Origin: Chromatiales bacterium
GTDB lineage: Bacteria; Pseudomonadota; Gammaproteobacteria; Chromatiales; Chromatiaceae
Reading direction: 5' to 3'
Length of the DNA: 64,000 nucleotides
Assembly: GCA_028284585.1 (NCBI GenBank)
Contig: JANQRK010000075.1
Coordinates: 30,842-94,841, forward strand
The notes below the pieces were generated by a model that did no database searches, was not told the DNA's origin, and was given only the letters and a program-made list of their open reading frames with translations. Positions within the stretch are counted from its first letter, which is position 1. Every line of letters starts with the position of its first letter. Position numbers and translations under genes: made by a program. This document shows positions 45,920 through 55,663 of the stretch, piece after piece.

Positions 45920-46528
45920 TCAGCTACCAGGCAGCGGCAGCTTGCCGCGCGTATCGGCATCGTTCATGCGCAACTCGATGGCCTTCAATGCCTCGAGTTT
46001 GTGCTCCAACTGGAGACGGTGGCGCCGCGCCTGCCGCCGTTGCTTGACGCATCGCCCACGCTCCTCGAGCAGAGCCATTTGATGGCGCGCGAAATCATGC
46101 CGGGCCTCGCCCTCGGTACCGCCCGCCATGTAGGCCGTGAGTAACTCGGCGGCTCGCGAGCGCTCGGCTTTGCCGGCGTCAGGCCGATTGAACAATACCG
46201 CGAGATGCAACATTGCGCAGCGTGCTTCCAGCGGGTCACCCAGCCTAACCTGCCACAGACGCACTAGGTCGTCGCGTTCACTGCGCGATCGTTGCCGGCT
46301 CTCATTGACGAAGCGCAGGATCACCGGTATCGCGTCGCAATTCGAGCTCCGAGCCTGCGACGTCGGCATTTCCAGAGGGGGCGACGACTTCGGAGCGGCG
46401 CAGGCTACCAGAATCGAGGCAAGACCCATCATCACCAGCAGTCGGCTGCGTCTCCCCCAATCCGATCTCGCCGGACGCCGACGGTAGACGCACTTGGAGG
46501 AGTGCTCCCTTTTCACAATCAAGAACAT
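45920..46528 (-). CDS. QseG/GlrX-like lipoprotein
   Basis: About 202 residues from ATG 46528. The lipobox ILVAC gives a lipidated Cys. The mature part is helical and charged, with RLWQVRLGDPLEARC and a Cys pair (SNCDAI, EARCAMLH). In enteric bacteria the equivalent QseG links the kinase to its envelope input. The start is uncertain: GTG/ATG codons at 46435-46430 would leave too short and uncharged a signal, so the longer start is favoured. Either way, it begins inside the kinase gene. Overlap with the kinase frame is about 230 bp. Confidence 0.72.
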   Translation of the reverse strand: MFLIVKREHSSKCVYRRRPARSDWGRRSRLLVMMGLASILVACAAPKSSPPLEMPTSQARSSNCDAIPVILRFVNESRQRSRSERDDLVRLWQVRLGDPLEARCAMLHLAVLFNRPDAGKAERSRAAELLTAYMAGGTEGEARHDFARHQMALLEERGRCVKQRRQARRHRLQLEHKLEALKAIELRMNDADTRGKLPLPGS

Positions 46529-47891
46529 CGATTGCCCCTCCATGAAGCCGGATGAACTCCCGAGCAATGAACAGGCCCAGCCCACTGCCTTTCACGTAGC
46601 AGTCATATTGCGCCTGTCCCTGCGCGAAGGCTTCGAAGATCTGCTCTCGTTCTGATTCGGCGATTCCAGGACCAAAATCCCTAACTTCCAAGTTTGCCCA
46701 GTCTGCGTCTTTTCGCAGCTTGATGTGAACTTCCGAGTCTGACGGTGAGAACTTGATCGCATTCGAGACCAGGTTGCCCAAAGCTGCCTTGAGCGTCATC
46801 GGATCACCGCGAACTGTGACAGATGCCAGGCTGGTTGCAACGGTGATCCTCTTGGCTCGGACTGGCAGCTGCTGCTCATCGAGCACCTGCCGCACCAAGT
46901 CGGCGAGCGACACCGACTGAACGGTCCGGTTAAGCAAAGTGGCCTCGGAATTGCTGAAACTGAGCAGGTCTTCGATCATCGTCTGCAGCCTTATCGTATT
47001 CTGGTGCAGCAGTGTTACCACTTCGCGTTGATCGCTTTTTAAGGTTCCGACTATCTCCTCCTTGAGCAACTGTGTACCTTCACGCAAAGTCGTCAGCGGC
47101 GTCTTCAACTCATGCGACATGTTGCGCAAGAACAATGCCTTATGGTCTTCGAGTTGTACCAGACGCTGGCGCATCCACTCCAGCCGCTTTCCAAGATGCT
47201 CTAAGTCATGGGGGCCGCGGATCGTTACCGGTTTACCCAAATCGCCCGAGCCGAGTAGATTTATCGCACGTTCGAGTCTGCGCAGCGGACGCACAATCAG
47301 CAACACGAAGACGCCACCCAGTGCGACTGCAGCAGGGACGAGCGCAATACTCTCCCACATGAGTAGGCTCTGTACCCACTGCGCACTTTCGCCTAGGGTT
47401 TTGATGTTTTTATTGATGAGCTGGCCGCTTTCATCGAGCACGCCACGCGCCAGTGTCACGAGCTGTGAGAACTCCTGGGGATCGAGCACTGTGGAGCCAT
47501 CACCCCGTTGCAAGGCATTGAGGCGACGATGCAAGGTTTCGTCGAGCGCGCCAAGATCGGCCAACAATGACCGCTGCCGGTCAGTCAGGTCCAGTCGACG
47601 TAGACCACTGACCGCATCATGCAACTGCGCACGGCGTTGCCGGTAGACATCGAGAACGCGGCTATCCTTGAGAACCAAATATTGTCGGCCGTTGCGCTCC
47701 ATCGCATTCGCCTCCTCCAACAACAAACGGCTTTCTTCGACGACCTTGGCGGCGCGCAGTATGGCCTGTTGACCGGTATGGCTGAGATCGCTGACCAGCA
47801 ATGCCGTACCGACAAATGCCAGAATCAGCGGCAAGGTCACGATGCAGAAACCAATGAGTACCAGCTGCAAAATCGAACGCGGTCGCAGCAC
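46302..47891 (-). CDS. glrK: Sensor histidine kinase (GlrK/QseE-like) with an overlapping C-terminal extension
   Basis: 529 residues from GTG 47891. Two membrane helices (about 10-35 and 170-195) flank a helical sensor domain, then HAMP, the H-box NMSHELKTPL, N-box NLVSNAIKFS, and GSGLGLFIAREF. The kinase fold ends near residue 474 (VRLPSASG). The last 55 residues are low in structure and coincide with the start of the lipoprotein gene in another frame, so they look like read-through lacking the ancestral stop. Forms the signalling unit with 44566-45900. Confidence 0.85.
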   Translation of the reverse strand: MLRPRSILQLVLIGFCIVTLPLILAFVGTALLVSDLSHTGQQAILRAAKVVEESRLLLEEANAMERNGRQYLVLKDSRVLDVYRQRRAQLHDAVSGLRRLDLTDRQRSLLADLGALDETLHRRLNALQRGDGSTVLDPQEFSQLVTLARGVLDESGQLINKNIKTLGESAQWVQSLLMWESIALVPAAVALGGVFVLLIVRPLRRLERAINLLGSGDLGKPVTIRGPHDLEHLGKRLEWMRQRLVQLEDHKALFLRNMSHELKTPLTTLREGTQLLKEEIVGTLKSDQREVVTLLHQNTIRLQTMIEDLLSFSNSEATLLNRTVQSVSLADLVRQVLDEQQLPVRAKRITVATSLASVTVRGDPMTLKAALGNLVSNAIKFSPSDSEVHIKLRKDADWANLEVRDFGPGIAESEREQIFEAFAQGQAQYDCYVKGSGLGLFIAREFIRLHGGAIDVLDCEKGALLQVRLPSASGEIGLGETQPTAGDDGSCLDSGSLRRSEVVAPSGNADVAGSELELRRDTGDPALRQ

Positions 47892-48087
47892 CTGGAGGCC
47901 TCGGCTATTGGCTTGGGAGATTACTAAGGATAGTTGTCTAAATTAGCTGCCGGGGCAGCGCAATGGCGCACAGTCTGCGCTATAAAGACGCACAACGCGC
48001 CGGTGAAAAGACGACGCCCGGTCAGGAGCAAGATCGCTTCGGACGACCAATTCTGCTGCAGGCAGATCGTACTACCGACGCCATGTC

Positions 48088-48531
48088 CTAGTCGGTTTCG
48101 AACGCGCTGAACTCCGCTTTGACCTCCTGGGGTCCCACATCGAGCGTCAGATAGTCTCCATCGCGCTGCCAGTGGACACGTGCCCAAGGGACTTCATAGC
48201 GATCTTGGCCCCAGCCCATCAGGCCACCCATGGCCAACACAACGGACTGGACCCGTCCATCGGCCGACACCAGCACGCCATCGACCTCGCCCAACAACTG
48301 ACCCTGCAAATTCTGCACCGGCCGGCCGACAATCGCTAAACGTTCCGTCGATTCAGCATCCGCAGTCGGGGAGTCACCGACCGGTGCAAAATCGGGCGGC
48401 GTATCCAAAGCCTGAATCTGCACCGCAGGCCCAGTTGCGGGCGATGGCGGGCGTGGCACAACCTGCTCGGCCCAGGCCTGGCCGCTCAAAATGGTTGCCA
48501 TAAGCAGGTAGTAAGCGTGCTGCAATTTCAT
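48088..48531 (-). CDS. PRC-barrel domain exported protein
   Basis: 147 residues from ATG 48531, which follows GGAGGG; upstream in-frame codons lack this. Signal peptide about 1-21 (WAEQ). After a Pro-rich spacer the PRC-barrel appears as IVGRPVQNLQGQLLGEVDGVLVSADGR split by strands, ending VPWARVHWQRDGDYLTLD. PRC-barrels bind ligands or proteins. The EF-hand gene upstream reads in the same direction 109 bp away. Confidence 0.75.
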   Translation of the reverse strand: MKLQHAYYLLMATILSGQAWAEQVVPRPPSPATGPAVQIQALDTPPDFAPVGDSPTADAESTERLAIVGRPVQNLQGQLLGEVDGVLVSADGRVQSVVLAMGGLMGWGQDRYEVPWARVHWQRDGDYLTLDVGPQEVKAEFSAFETD

Positions 48532-48640
48532 TGTTGATCCCTCCGGTTGCGTGGGCCCAAGGACGCAACTGCGCTGGCCATGTGACCCGTTGGGGGAAGC
48601 GGCACGGCGGGCCATCGGCCCACCGCACCCTAACAGAGGA

Positions 48641-48883
48641 TTACTCTTGGGCCGCAGGCTCAAGCGCCTCTAGGGCACTGAACTCGGATTGGTCCACCAC
48701 CCCGTCCGCATTAGCATCCGCACGCTCCCACGCGCTCGATAGAGTCTGCGAACTCTGGGCTTCGTCAGGACTGATCAGCCCATCGCCATTGGCATCGATC
48801 TCCTCATAACCCATGGTCTCACCGGCCACGGCGGTCCCGGCTACAAAGGCACCTGCGAGCAATAAAGTAATGGTTTTTTTCAT
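48641..48883 (-). CDS. Small periplasmic EF-hand protein
   Basis: 80 residues from ATG 48883 after AGGAGA. Signal peptide about 1-20 (ends AVAG). Two EF-hand loops: DANGDGLISPDE and DANADGVVDQSE, both with the Asp/Glu ligands at positions 1, 3, 5 and 12, so calcium binding is likely. Possibly expressed with the PRC-barrel gene downstream. Confidence 0.82.
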   Translation of the reverse strand: MKKTITLLLAGAFVAGTAVAGETMGYEEIDANGDGLISPDEAQSSQTLSSAWERADANADGVVDQSEFSALEALEPAAQE

Positions 48884-49318
48884 CAGTCAATCTCCTAATG
48901 AATCTAGTAGTAGAAAGGTAAATTCCCCTCTCGTCAGACTAATGCAGCTCACATGCCAAGAAATTATTTTTTAATTAAAACAATTATTTAAAATTTATTT
49001 TAAATTAATTTTCTAGAATTTTAGGAAGTAATAGTGTCGCTGATCAGCGACGCATTAGCGGCAAGATCAGCCGATTCTCCAGCTAACTGCTGGGCCTGGT
49101 TGGTGTCGTGCATTGCCGACATCAATCGCTTGGCGCTGCCGACTTTTGGGTAGCGTCAGTCGCTATGGGCAATGTTTTGCGAACTGCACCTGACGGAAAC
49201 TTTTACACTTGGCGGTGCAGTACGCGATAAGTCGCCTTTAAGTTATTGATTTAATTATCGTGGTGCGGTTTTTGCTAATGCACTAGTTAGTCCCCCACGT
49301 AGGCTAGTGGAGCGCAGG
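48884..49318. promoter_or_regulatory. 435-bp intergenic region with AT-rich tract and 16-bp palindrome
   Basis: A strongly AT-rich stretch (48960-49022) lies upstream of the EF-hand gene. A perfect palindrome GTCGCTGATCAGCGAC is at 49036-49051, a plausible repressor or activator site. A second AT-rich zone (about 49240-49260) precedes the small plus-strand frame. No gene seen. Confidence 0.4.
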
Positions 49319-49507
49319 ATGTCACAAAATCTGAAAAAGCCCTGGTATGCAGGCAGTCAACCCTTGTTGAGCAAGGTCGACCGTTGGGTTTCCCGCAACA
49401 ATCCTCCAAGTGATGCGGGACCGGAGGCCGACTGGCTGGGCTGGGACGGCTGGGTTCGCACCGATGGTGGACCCGGCATCCTGCCTGATAAGACCGACAT
49501 CGGCTGA
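49319..49507 (+). CDS. Possible 62-residue small protein
   Basis: ATG 49319 preceded six bases earlier by GGAG. The product is polar and rich in Trp (WYAG, WVSR, DWLGWDGW), with no signal peptide or membrane segment, and no family I recognise. AT-rich upstream DNA could carry a promoter. Support is limited to the frame and ribosome-binding site. Confidence 0.35.
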   Translation: MSQNLKKPWYAGSQPLLSKVDRWVSRNNPPSDAGPEADWLGWDGWVRTDGGPGILPDKTDIG

Positions 49508-49650
49508 GCCTCCGGGGCCGGTTCCCAGAGCCACCACGCAGGCCAACCGCACACGGGCCAAACCGCACTTTCGAGACGGTAAAGCGGTTTGCGCAAACAC
49601 CTTGTCGCTGATTGCACAGGTCAAGAGATAGCCTCTATCCCACGAATGCG

Positions 49651-49680
49651 AAAAAAAGCCGGACCCCGAAGGGCCCGGCT
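49651..49680 (-). terminator. Intrinsic terminator for the Tll0287-type haem protein gene
   Basis: Read on the minus strand: AGCCGG and CCGGCT arms with an inner CCC/GGG pair and a tetraloop, followed by TTTTTTT. It lies about 85 bp after the stop at 49765. Confidence 0.85.
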
Positions 49681-49764
49681 AATAGTTCCTCATGCGACGA
49701 AAGCTAACTGCGTGGAATCTCGAATCGCGGGGCAGGTCTTATTTGCAATGGAACGCTCAGGTAA

Positions 49765-50493
49765 TCATTTATAGATCGCGACACTTATGGCCCCACCGAC
49801 ATCGCCCAGGTTGCCCTCTACCTTGCCGGCATGAATGGCCTCTCCGGCGGCTCCACCATGGCAGCCCATGCAGCCCTCTTTGTAATACTCAGGCAGGATC
49901 AGACGATAGGCGCTTTTGCCATCGTGTTCGGCCATCTCGGCAAAGGTCTCGCCCTTGGGCCAATCGTCGCTCACGAACTTGCCTTCGATGACACCCCTCT
50001 CCCAGTCATCGGCCTTGTTCGCCTCATTAACGAGGTACTTGTCCTGCGTGGTGAGCTTCAGATACATCTTTCCGCCCGAACCCTCGCTAAAGCGGGTCGC
50101 CGCTTTGCGTGCGAAAATGGCCGGCAAAAAACGACCATCATCAGATAATTCGATGTCTGCGCCGCTGACGACATCCGCTACGGTTCCTTTGATTGCCGCG
50201 ACTAGCATTTCCTGTGCTGCGCCCTTGTCGCCATCACCGATCGCGAAGGCGTTGCCCGTTGCGCTCTCGTAGTTAGCGTAGGCTAGCTCCAAAAACTTGT
50301 CGGCACTGATACCAGCCCCTTGCGGGTCGAAAATGAGTGGCTTGTTCTGTACCAAAACCGCGCGAGACGATTTGAGTAGGACGGTGAGTTCCCTGGCGGT
50401 ATCTTCGTCGCTAGCAATAGCTACGCCGGACGCAAGAGCGGGAATGCAGAGACAAGCAGCTGCGAAGGTTTTTGAGAAGAAATTCCTAGTCAC
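49765..50493 (-). CDS. Tll0287-like (DUF3365) c-type haem protein
   Basis: 242 residues from GTG 50493, with GGGAGGT eight bases upstream. Signal peptide about 1-28. The domain runs from AIASDEDTARELT to the C-terminus. CMGCHG is the single covalent haem motif. DUF3365 is a periplasmic sensor-type fold found in signalling proteins and as free proteins. Ends at a strong terminator. Upstream is the GGDEF-EAL gene, same direction, 210 bp away, possibly a separate unit. Confidence 0.82.
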   Translation of the reverse strand: MTRNFFSKTFAAACLCIPALASGVAIASDEDTARELTVLLKSSRAVLVQNKPLIFDPQGAGISADKFLELAYANYESATGNAFAIGDGDKGAAQEMLVAAIKGTVADVVSGADIELSDDGRFLPAIFARKAATRFSEGSGGKMYLKLTTQDKYLVNEANKADDWERGVIEGKFVSDDWPKGETFAEMAEHDGKSAYRLILPEYYKEGCMGCHGGAAGEAIHAGKVEGNLGDVGGAISVAIYK

Positions 50494-50703
50494 TAACAGT
50501 ACCTCCCTTTTCGAAATCCGGATTTAGGTGCGCGCGGGCAGTATAGGCACAATTTGTCGCCTAACGGCATAGCAACCTTTCGACGCGGCCACAGCTCTGT
50601 CATCGATGTGGCCCATAAAGTGCCTCTTGCACACTGTGCGGGTGCCAAAATGCACCCCCCACCCCGCGGCGTACCCGATCAACTTGCCAACAGACGAACT
50701 GCA

Positions 50704-53700
50704 TTAGTGCACGATCGCGACTTCCGCCGAGTGCTTCCACAATTGCTCGATGGATTCGGCCGGTAGCGGCTGGGCGAACAAGAAACCTTGAAATGCATCG
50801 CAGCCTTCTCTGAGAAAAAGATCCTTCTGCTTTATCGTTGTTATGCGCTCGGCCACTACGTTTATGTTTAACTGATGAGCCATAGTCACCACGGCTCTCG
50901 CGATGGCCCTGCCATTGGATTCGTTGGAGGCCTCCGGAAAGAAATCACTATCGATTTTGAGAGAATCGACCGGAAGCCGCCGCAGGCTTGCAAGCAGAGA
51001 ATAGCCGGTACCGAAGACATCGATCGCCACGCTCACGCCCAGAGAGCGCAGCTGTGTGAGCACCTCGATTGCTCGATCGAGATTCTCTGTAACAAAGTGT
51101 TCTGTGATCTCTAGTTCGAGGCTGCGCGTCGGGAGTCCAGATTCTTGCAGCACCCGCGCGACGGTATTGACAATGTCTCCACACATGACATGCCTCGAGG
51201 AGAGGTTTACCGCGATCTTGATATCCGGGGCCCCCTGCACACGCCAACGCTGCATCTGCCCACAGGCCGTGCGCAATACCCATTCATCTATGGCAAGGAT
51301 CAAGTCGGTCTCATTTGCCAACGGGATAAAGCGTTCAGGCGATATCAAACCCCGATCCGGATCTTGCCAGCGGATCAGTGCCTCGACAGCCACCAGGCGG
51401 CCATCACCAGAATACTGAGGCTGGTAGTACAGAACAAACTCATCGTTGCCAAGCGCACAACGTAACTCGCCCGACAGCTCAACATGATCACCGGAGACAA
51501 CAGCAAGATCCTGTGAGAAAAACCGATAGTTGTTGCGGCCACCCGCCTTGGCTTTATACATGGCGGTGTCGGCGTTTTTTATCAGGGTCTCGACTTCGAT
51601 ACCATCATTCGGGTAGCAGCTTATCCCCACACTGGTGCCTATATGTAACTGATGCTCATGGATCTCAAACGGCTGCGAGATGGCATCGATGATTTTCTCT
51701 GCGACGTTCTGGATCGATGCCTTGTCTTTGACCGATTCAAGCAACACAGTGAATTCATCACCACCATATCGCGCGATGGTATCCTCTTCGCGGATCAGTC
51801 CTTGCAATCGTTTGGCGGCCGATTTCAGCAAACGATCGCCGACAAGATGTCCGAGTCCGTCATTCACTGCCTTGAAGTGATCAAGATCGAGGAACAGGAG
51901 CGCCACTATGCCGGCGTGACGCTGTGCCCGCTGCAAGGCGTGCCGAAGACGGTCGTGAAAAAGTTCTCGATTCGGCAGATCGGTAAGGTTATCGAAGTAC
52001 GCCAACCGCTGGACGCGCTCCTCGACACGGCGTTGTTCGGTCACGTCACGAGTCACGGAAATGAAGTGGCTCGTCTTACTATTGGAATCCTTGACGGCAA
52101 CGATGGTCTGAACAGTCGGAAACACATCGCCGTTTTTGCGTCGATTCCAAACCTCGCCCTCCCAGCAGCCATCGCGGATCAAGGTGTCCCAGAGCTGTTC
52201 ATAGAACGCAGCGGTATGAACTCCTGAACGATAGGGCGGGCACCGCTGTCCGACGATCTCGTACTCTGAATAGCCAACAATATCGCACAGAGCACGATTG
52301 ACCCGCAGGACGCGGCCCTGGGCATCTGCGACCACTAGGCCTTCGGTCATATGCGAGAACACATGCTCGGCGAGCCGCAGCGACTGTTCGGCCCGCTTGC
52401 GCGCACTGATATCGCTGAACACTACCGCCCATCCATAGGCCACATTTCCATCGAGCAATGGTGTTTTCACATACTCGGCCTCAAACCAAGTGCCGTCGCT
52501 TCGCTGTAGCAAGGTTTCTTGTGTCTTGTCCGTGGCAAAATCGAAATCAAGAAGTGGACTACCAGGGTCACACAGAGGCACAACACCCTCGCCCAGATGC
52601 CGACCGAGCAGATCCTCTGTCGAGTAACCCAGTAGGCGCGCGCCCATCGGATTGATGAAGCGAATATGGCCTTGCTGGCCTACACCGAGAATGCCCTCCC
52701 CGACTGCATCGAGCAGCTGCCGCTCGCGGTGCTCGGCCTTCTCTCGACGGCGTTTTTCGTCGCGGATCACTCGGTCAAGTCGCTTCTCTTCAGTCAGATC
52801 GCAGAACCGTGCGAGATAGGCCGCGCATGTTGGGCTGGATATTTCTGTGATCGACAGATTCAGTGGGACGCGAGTACCATCGCCGCGTCGGCCCGTGCAC
52901 TCGTGTGGCTCTCCTCTTGGCATCGCGGCCGGTGGTGGCAGTGAGTCAACCAGCAAGAGGTCTATGGTTCCGCCCAGTAGCTCTTCCTCTCGACGGCTAA
53001 AAATCTCCAGCGCACGAGCGTTGAGCAGCGTGATGCGATAACTATCATCGAGCAGTATCAGTCCATTTGGTGCATGCCGAAAAAACGCCTCTAAGCGCAT
53101 TTTTTCTGCATGCAGTGCCGTGGTTTGTCGCTCCACCTGGCGACGGAGCTTTTTCTTCTGCCGCAAGTTTAGATAGCCAATTATCGACAGCAACATCGCG
53201 GCTATTGCCGTCACCCCGTAGACCGTTGTGCGCAAGAGCATGAAGTCTGCATAGATCTCTTTCTTGTCGACCTCGGTCGCAACACCCAACGAAAGATCGT
53301 CGATCCAGCGCCAAGCCCCTATGACATGCTCTCCCGTGTGATCCGAGTAGCCCTGCACATCAACGCCGTTTCTCCCACCCAGAGCCTCGGCCACGGGACG
53401 GATGAACCCAGCATTGTCCGGTCGTTGCAGGACGAGCTTACGTAGCGCTGGAGAGTCCGCCGATTTTTGGCCACTGTCCCAAAGTGACCCTGCGAAGCGA
53501 GTCCCAGAAAGCAGATGGCCAGCACGGTCGAACGCATAGCTCTTACCACTCGTGCCAGCCCGCGCCGACGCCACGACCGGAAAGAAGGTGAGCCATGGAT
53601 CGACACGGATCACTAAGAGCGCCATGACCTCTCCCGATGAATCTTTTATGGGCGCAATCGAGAGCATCGTTGGCATATGGTCATAGCCCCTACCATAGGG

Positions 53701-54237
53701 ATCGGGCAGGGGGATGTCAGACAATTGAGGCGCTGACAACAAGGTCTCTCCAACCCACGCTCGTTCCAATAGGCTGCTTTGGCTGCGCAGCAGGCTGGGT
53801 GAGCGGCGTTCACTACCGGGGTCTGATAGAAGGTCGATGTCCCCTGGGCCAATGAGCAAGAAGCCTTGGTACATGGCGGGCCGCAGCAGCGGTTGAATGA
53901 CCTGCTGGATTTGGCGTTGTCCTTCAGAGCTCGGTCGTTGGGACGACGCACGCGCTTCATCTAGCAAGAGGCGAACCGCGGCGATTGTCTCGGGGCGCTG
54001 GGCAAATGACTGGGCACTTTCGAGGAGCAGCCGGCGTTTATCGCCAAAACTGGCCTCCATCGCCTTGACTAAAGCACTGAGGCTGGCCTCAGCCCCGTCG
54101 CGGACATCACGCTGAGCACGCTCGATGAGCATCCAAGTAAAAAGGGCAAACAGCGCTATCGCGATGACAGCCCCGGCACAACAGGTAAGAGGTCGAGCGA
54201 GCTTGAGCACAGCGCCCCCTAAGACACCATGGTCCAT
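50704..54237 (-). CDS. Large membrane dCache-PAS-GGDEF-EAL protein with degenerate EAL
   Basis: 1177 residues. N-terminal membrane helix (about 17-39), dCache-type periplasmic sensor (to about 335), second helix (about 345-363), three PAS domains (about 390-760), GGDEF domain with intact RYGGDEF (825-829) and an RxxD inhibitory site (REED) five residues earlier, then an EAL domain. EAL is present at 952-954, but the DDFGTG motif reads DVFGTG (Asp replaced by Val1074) and the catalytic Glu of VET is lost (AERITT, 1132-1134). So it probably makes c-di-GMP but does not degrade it; the EAL domain may only bind it. Regulates motile/sessile behaviour (inference). Confidence 0.88.
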   Translation of the reverse strand: MDHGVLGGAVLKLARPLTCCAGAVIAIALFALFTWMLIERAQRDVRDGAEASLSALVKAMEASFGDKRRLLLESAQSFAQRPETIAAVRLLLDEARASSQRPSSEGQRQIQQVIQPLLRPAMYQGFLLIGPGDIDLLSDPGSERRSPSLLRSQSSLLERAWVGETLLSAPQLSDIPLPDPYGRGYDHMPTMLSIAPIKDSSGEVMALLVIRVDPWLTFFPVVASARAGTSGKSYAFDRAGHLLSGTRFAGSLWDSGQKSADSPALRKLVLQRPDNAGFIRPVAEALGGRNGVDVQGYSDHTGEHVIGAWRWIDDLSLGVATEVDKKEIYADFMLLRTTVYGVTAIAAMLLSIIGYLNLRQKKKLRRQVERQTTALHAEKMRLEAFFRHAPNGLILLDDSYRITLLNARALEIFSRREEELLGGTIDLLLVDSLPPPAAMPRGEPHECTGRRGDGTRVPLNLSITEISSPTCAAYLARFCDLTEEKRLDRVIRDEKRRREKAEHRERQLLDAVGEGILGVGQQGHIRFINPMGARLLGYSTEDLLGRHLGEGVVPLCDPGSPLLDFDFATDKTQETLLQRSDGTWFEAEYVKTPLLDGNVAYGWAVVFSDISARKRAEQSLRLAEHVFSHMTEGLVVADAQGRVLRVNRALCDIVGYSEYEIVGQRCPPYRSGVHTAAFYEQLWDTLIRDGCWEGEVWNRRKNGDVFPTVQTIVAVKDSNSKTSHFISVTRDVTEQRRVEERVQRLAYFDNLTDLPNRELFHDRLRHALQRAQRHAGIVALLFLDLDHFKAVNDGLGHLVGDRLLKSAAKRLQGLIREEDTIARYGGDEFTVLLESVKDKASIQNVAEKIIDAISQPFEIHEHQLHIGTSVGISCYPNDGIEVETLIKNADTAMYKAKAGGRNNYRFFSQDLAVVSGDHVELSGELRCALGNDEFVLYYQPQYSGDGRLVAVEALIRWQDPDRGLISPERFIPLANETDLILAIDEWVLRTACGQMQRWRVQGAPDIKIAVNLSSRHVMCGDIVNTVARVLQESGLPTRSLELEITEHFVTENLDRAIEVLTQLRSLGVSVAIDVFGTGYSLLASLRRLPVDSLKIDSDFFPEASNESNGRAIARAVVTMAHQLNINVVAERITTIKQKDLFLREGCDAFQGFLFAQPLPAESIEQLWKHSAEVAIVH

Positions 54238-54496
54238 TCCATTTCTTTCGGCCTGTACAGCTGGGTCTGCACATTTAGGCCATAGGGCCTGCCCGAATAG
54301 GAATTAACGGCACAAAACCCTCGGGCTTTAGGGCCATCGAATACCCGACCAATGGCCGGTACAGGATAACCGGCGCCGCTGGACAGACGGTGACCAATGC
54401 CATCGGGAAGTTTCGCTTTTTAAGAGCCGCAAAAAGCTGAAATCGGGCTGTTCTGGGTCTCGCAACCGACCGCGCAACACCGGCCAGCCGAAACGA

Positions 54497-55060
54497 CTAA
54501 GACGCGGCGGACGGCCTGTTGGCTGCGGCGAGGCACCAAGTGTTGATTCGATCAGCAATCGACGCAAGGTCTCCGAAACCGGTGAAGTAGTGAGTCAACG
54601 GGACTTCATTCGGCTGCGTTTGGCGGAAGCCGCGCCGCCGTGCTCGTACCAGGCGGTCCCGCACCTCGTCGTCCAACGCCTCGAGGTAAGCGCTGGAAAA
54701 AACCAGCAATAGTCGGTAAGTGACACCCTCGCTATCATCCCTCGCATCTCGCCGCGCCTTCACCAGCTCGGCGAGTGGATAGCGCTCCTCGATTCGCCCA
54801 AACAAACGATGCCGCTCGATCTCGATGACTCCTTGCGTTCGCTCGAAGCGCACTGTGACCCAGGTAGCGGTAAAATAGCTTAGGGTGGTCATGCCGGGTG
54901 CCAGAAAAAGCAGCAGAAGACGCTCGCCCCAGCCGGCCGCAGCGAAGTCACGTAGAAGCAACCAAATCGCACCGATCGCAAAGCATGACATCAGTACCGT
55001 GAGTCCGATCGGGCTTTCGCGGAGCACCAATCGAGATGCAGTGTCTTCAACGATTCTCAC
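54497..55060 (-). CDS. Hypothetical membrane protein
   Basis: 187 residues with two close helices (about 20-38 and 45-67), then a soluble part with charged ERHRLFGRIEERYPLAEL, resembling a bacterial PH-like fold on a membrane anchor. No family identified. The 259 bp between it and the GGDEF gene are otherwise empty. Confidence 0.6.
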   Translation of the reverse strand: MRIVEDTASRLVLRESPIGLTVLMSCFAIGAIWLLLRDFAAAGWGERLLLLFLAPGMTTLSYFTATWVTVRFERTQGVIEIERHRLFGRIEERYPLAELVKARRDARDDSEGVTYRLLLVFSSAYLEALDDEVRDRLVRARRRGFRQTQPNEVPLTHYFTGFGDLASIADRINTWCLAAANRPSAAS

Positions 55061-55297
55061 GACGGCAGTATAGACCGCTCGGTGGAGATGGTAGGGCCAC
55101 CGCTGGCCTCTCTATGCTGTCGCGACCATCGCTGATCTTGCCAAGAATCCGCAGCTTGATACGGCGTCGCATTGATACCCACATCCAGAACGATATACCG
55201 AACTTGTCCGCAACAATTTTGCCCACCGAGTCGACTAGAATTGACTTGCCGATTCACGGCGGACATTAGCTGCAACAAACGAGCACCAAAGCTAGGT

Positions 55298-55663
55298 ATG
55301 GACTTGAAACGGGTAACGGCCACGGCCTGGGCTTGCTTACTGCTCCTAGCAGGGATGGTAGCTTGCGCCTCAGCCGACTCTTGGACCTGCCACCAGGGCG
55401 ATCTTACCCGGCACGTGCTCGCCTTTTATCCCGAGGCACCGGCGCGATTGCCCTGCCAAGTCTTTTACAGCAAGCCCAAGGAAAACGTCATGCCCCGTGC
55501 ACTATGGAAGGCAACCTATGATGAAAGCTTCTGCGAACGCAGAGCTGCAGAGTTTGCCGCACAGTTGCAGGCATGGGGATGGCGCTGCAACAGTGAACGC
55601 GCCGAGCAAGGACGCATCGAGGAAAGGAACACCAAGGATACCCTCCTCCCTAAACCCGAGTGA
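55298..55663 (+). CDS. Small secreted protein, unknown function
   Basis: 121 residues from ATG 55298; the longer frame to 55172 lacks a signal. Signal peptide about 1-26 (GMVACASA). Mature part has cysteines in WTCHQGD, PCQVFY, SFCERR and WRCNSE, suggesting two disulfides, and a helical AAEFAAQLQAWGW. No homologue recognised. Divergent from the membrane protein at 55060. Confidence 0.62.
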   Translation: MDLKRVTATAWACLLLLAGMVACASADSWTCHQGDLTRHVLAFYPEAPARLPCQVFYSKPKENVMPRALWKATYDESFCERRAAEFAAQLQAWGWRCNSERAEQGRIEERNTKDTLLPKPE

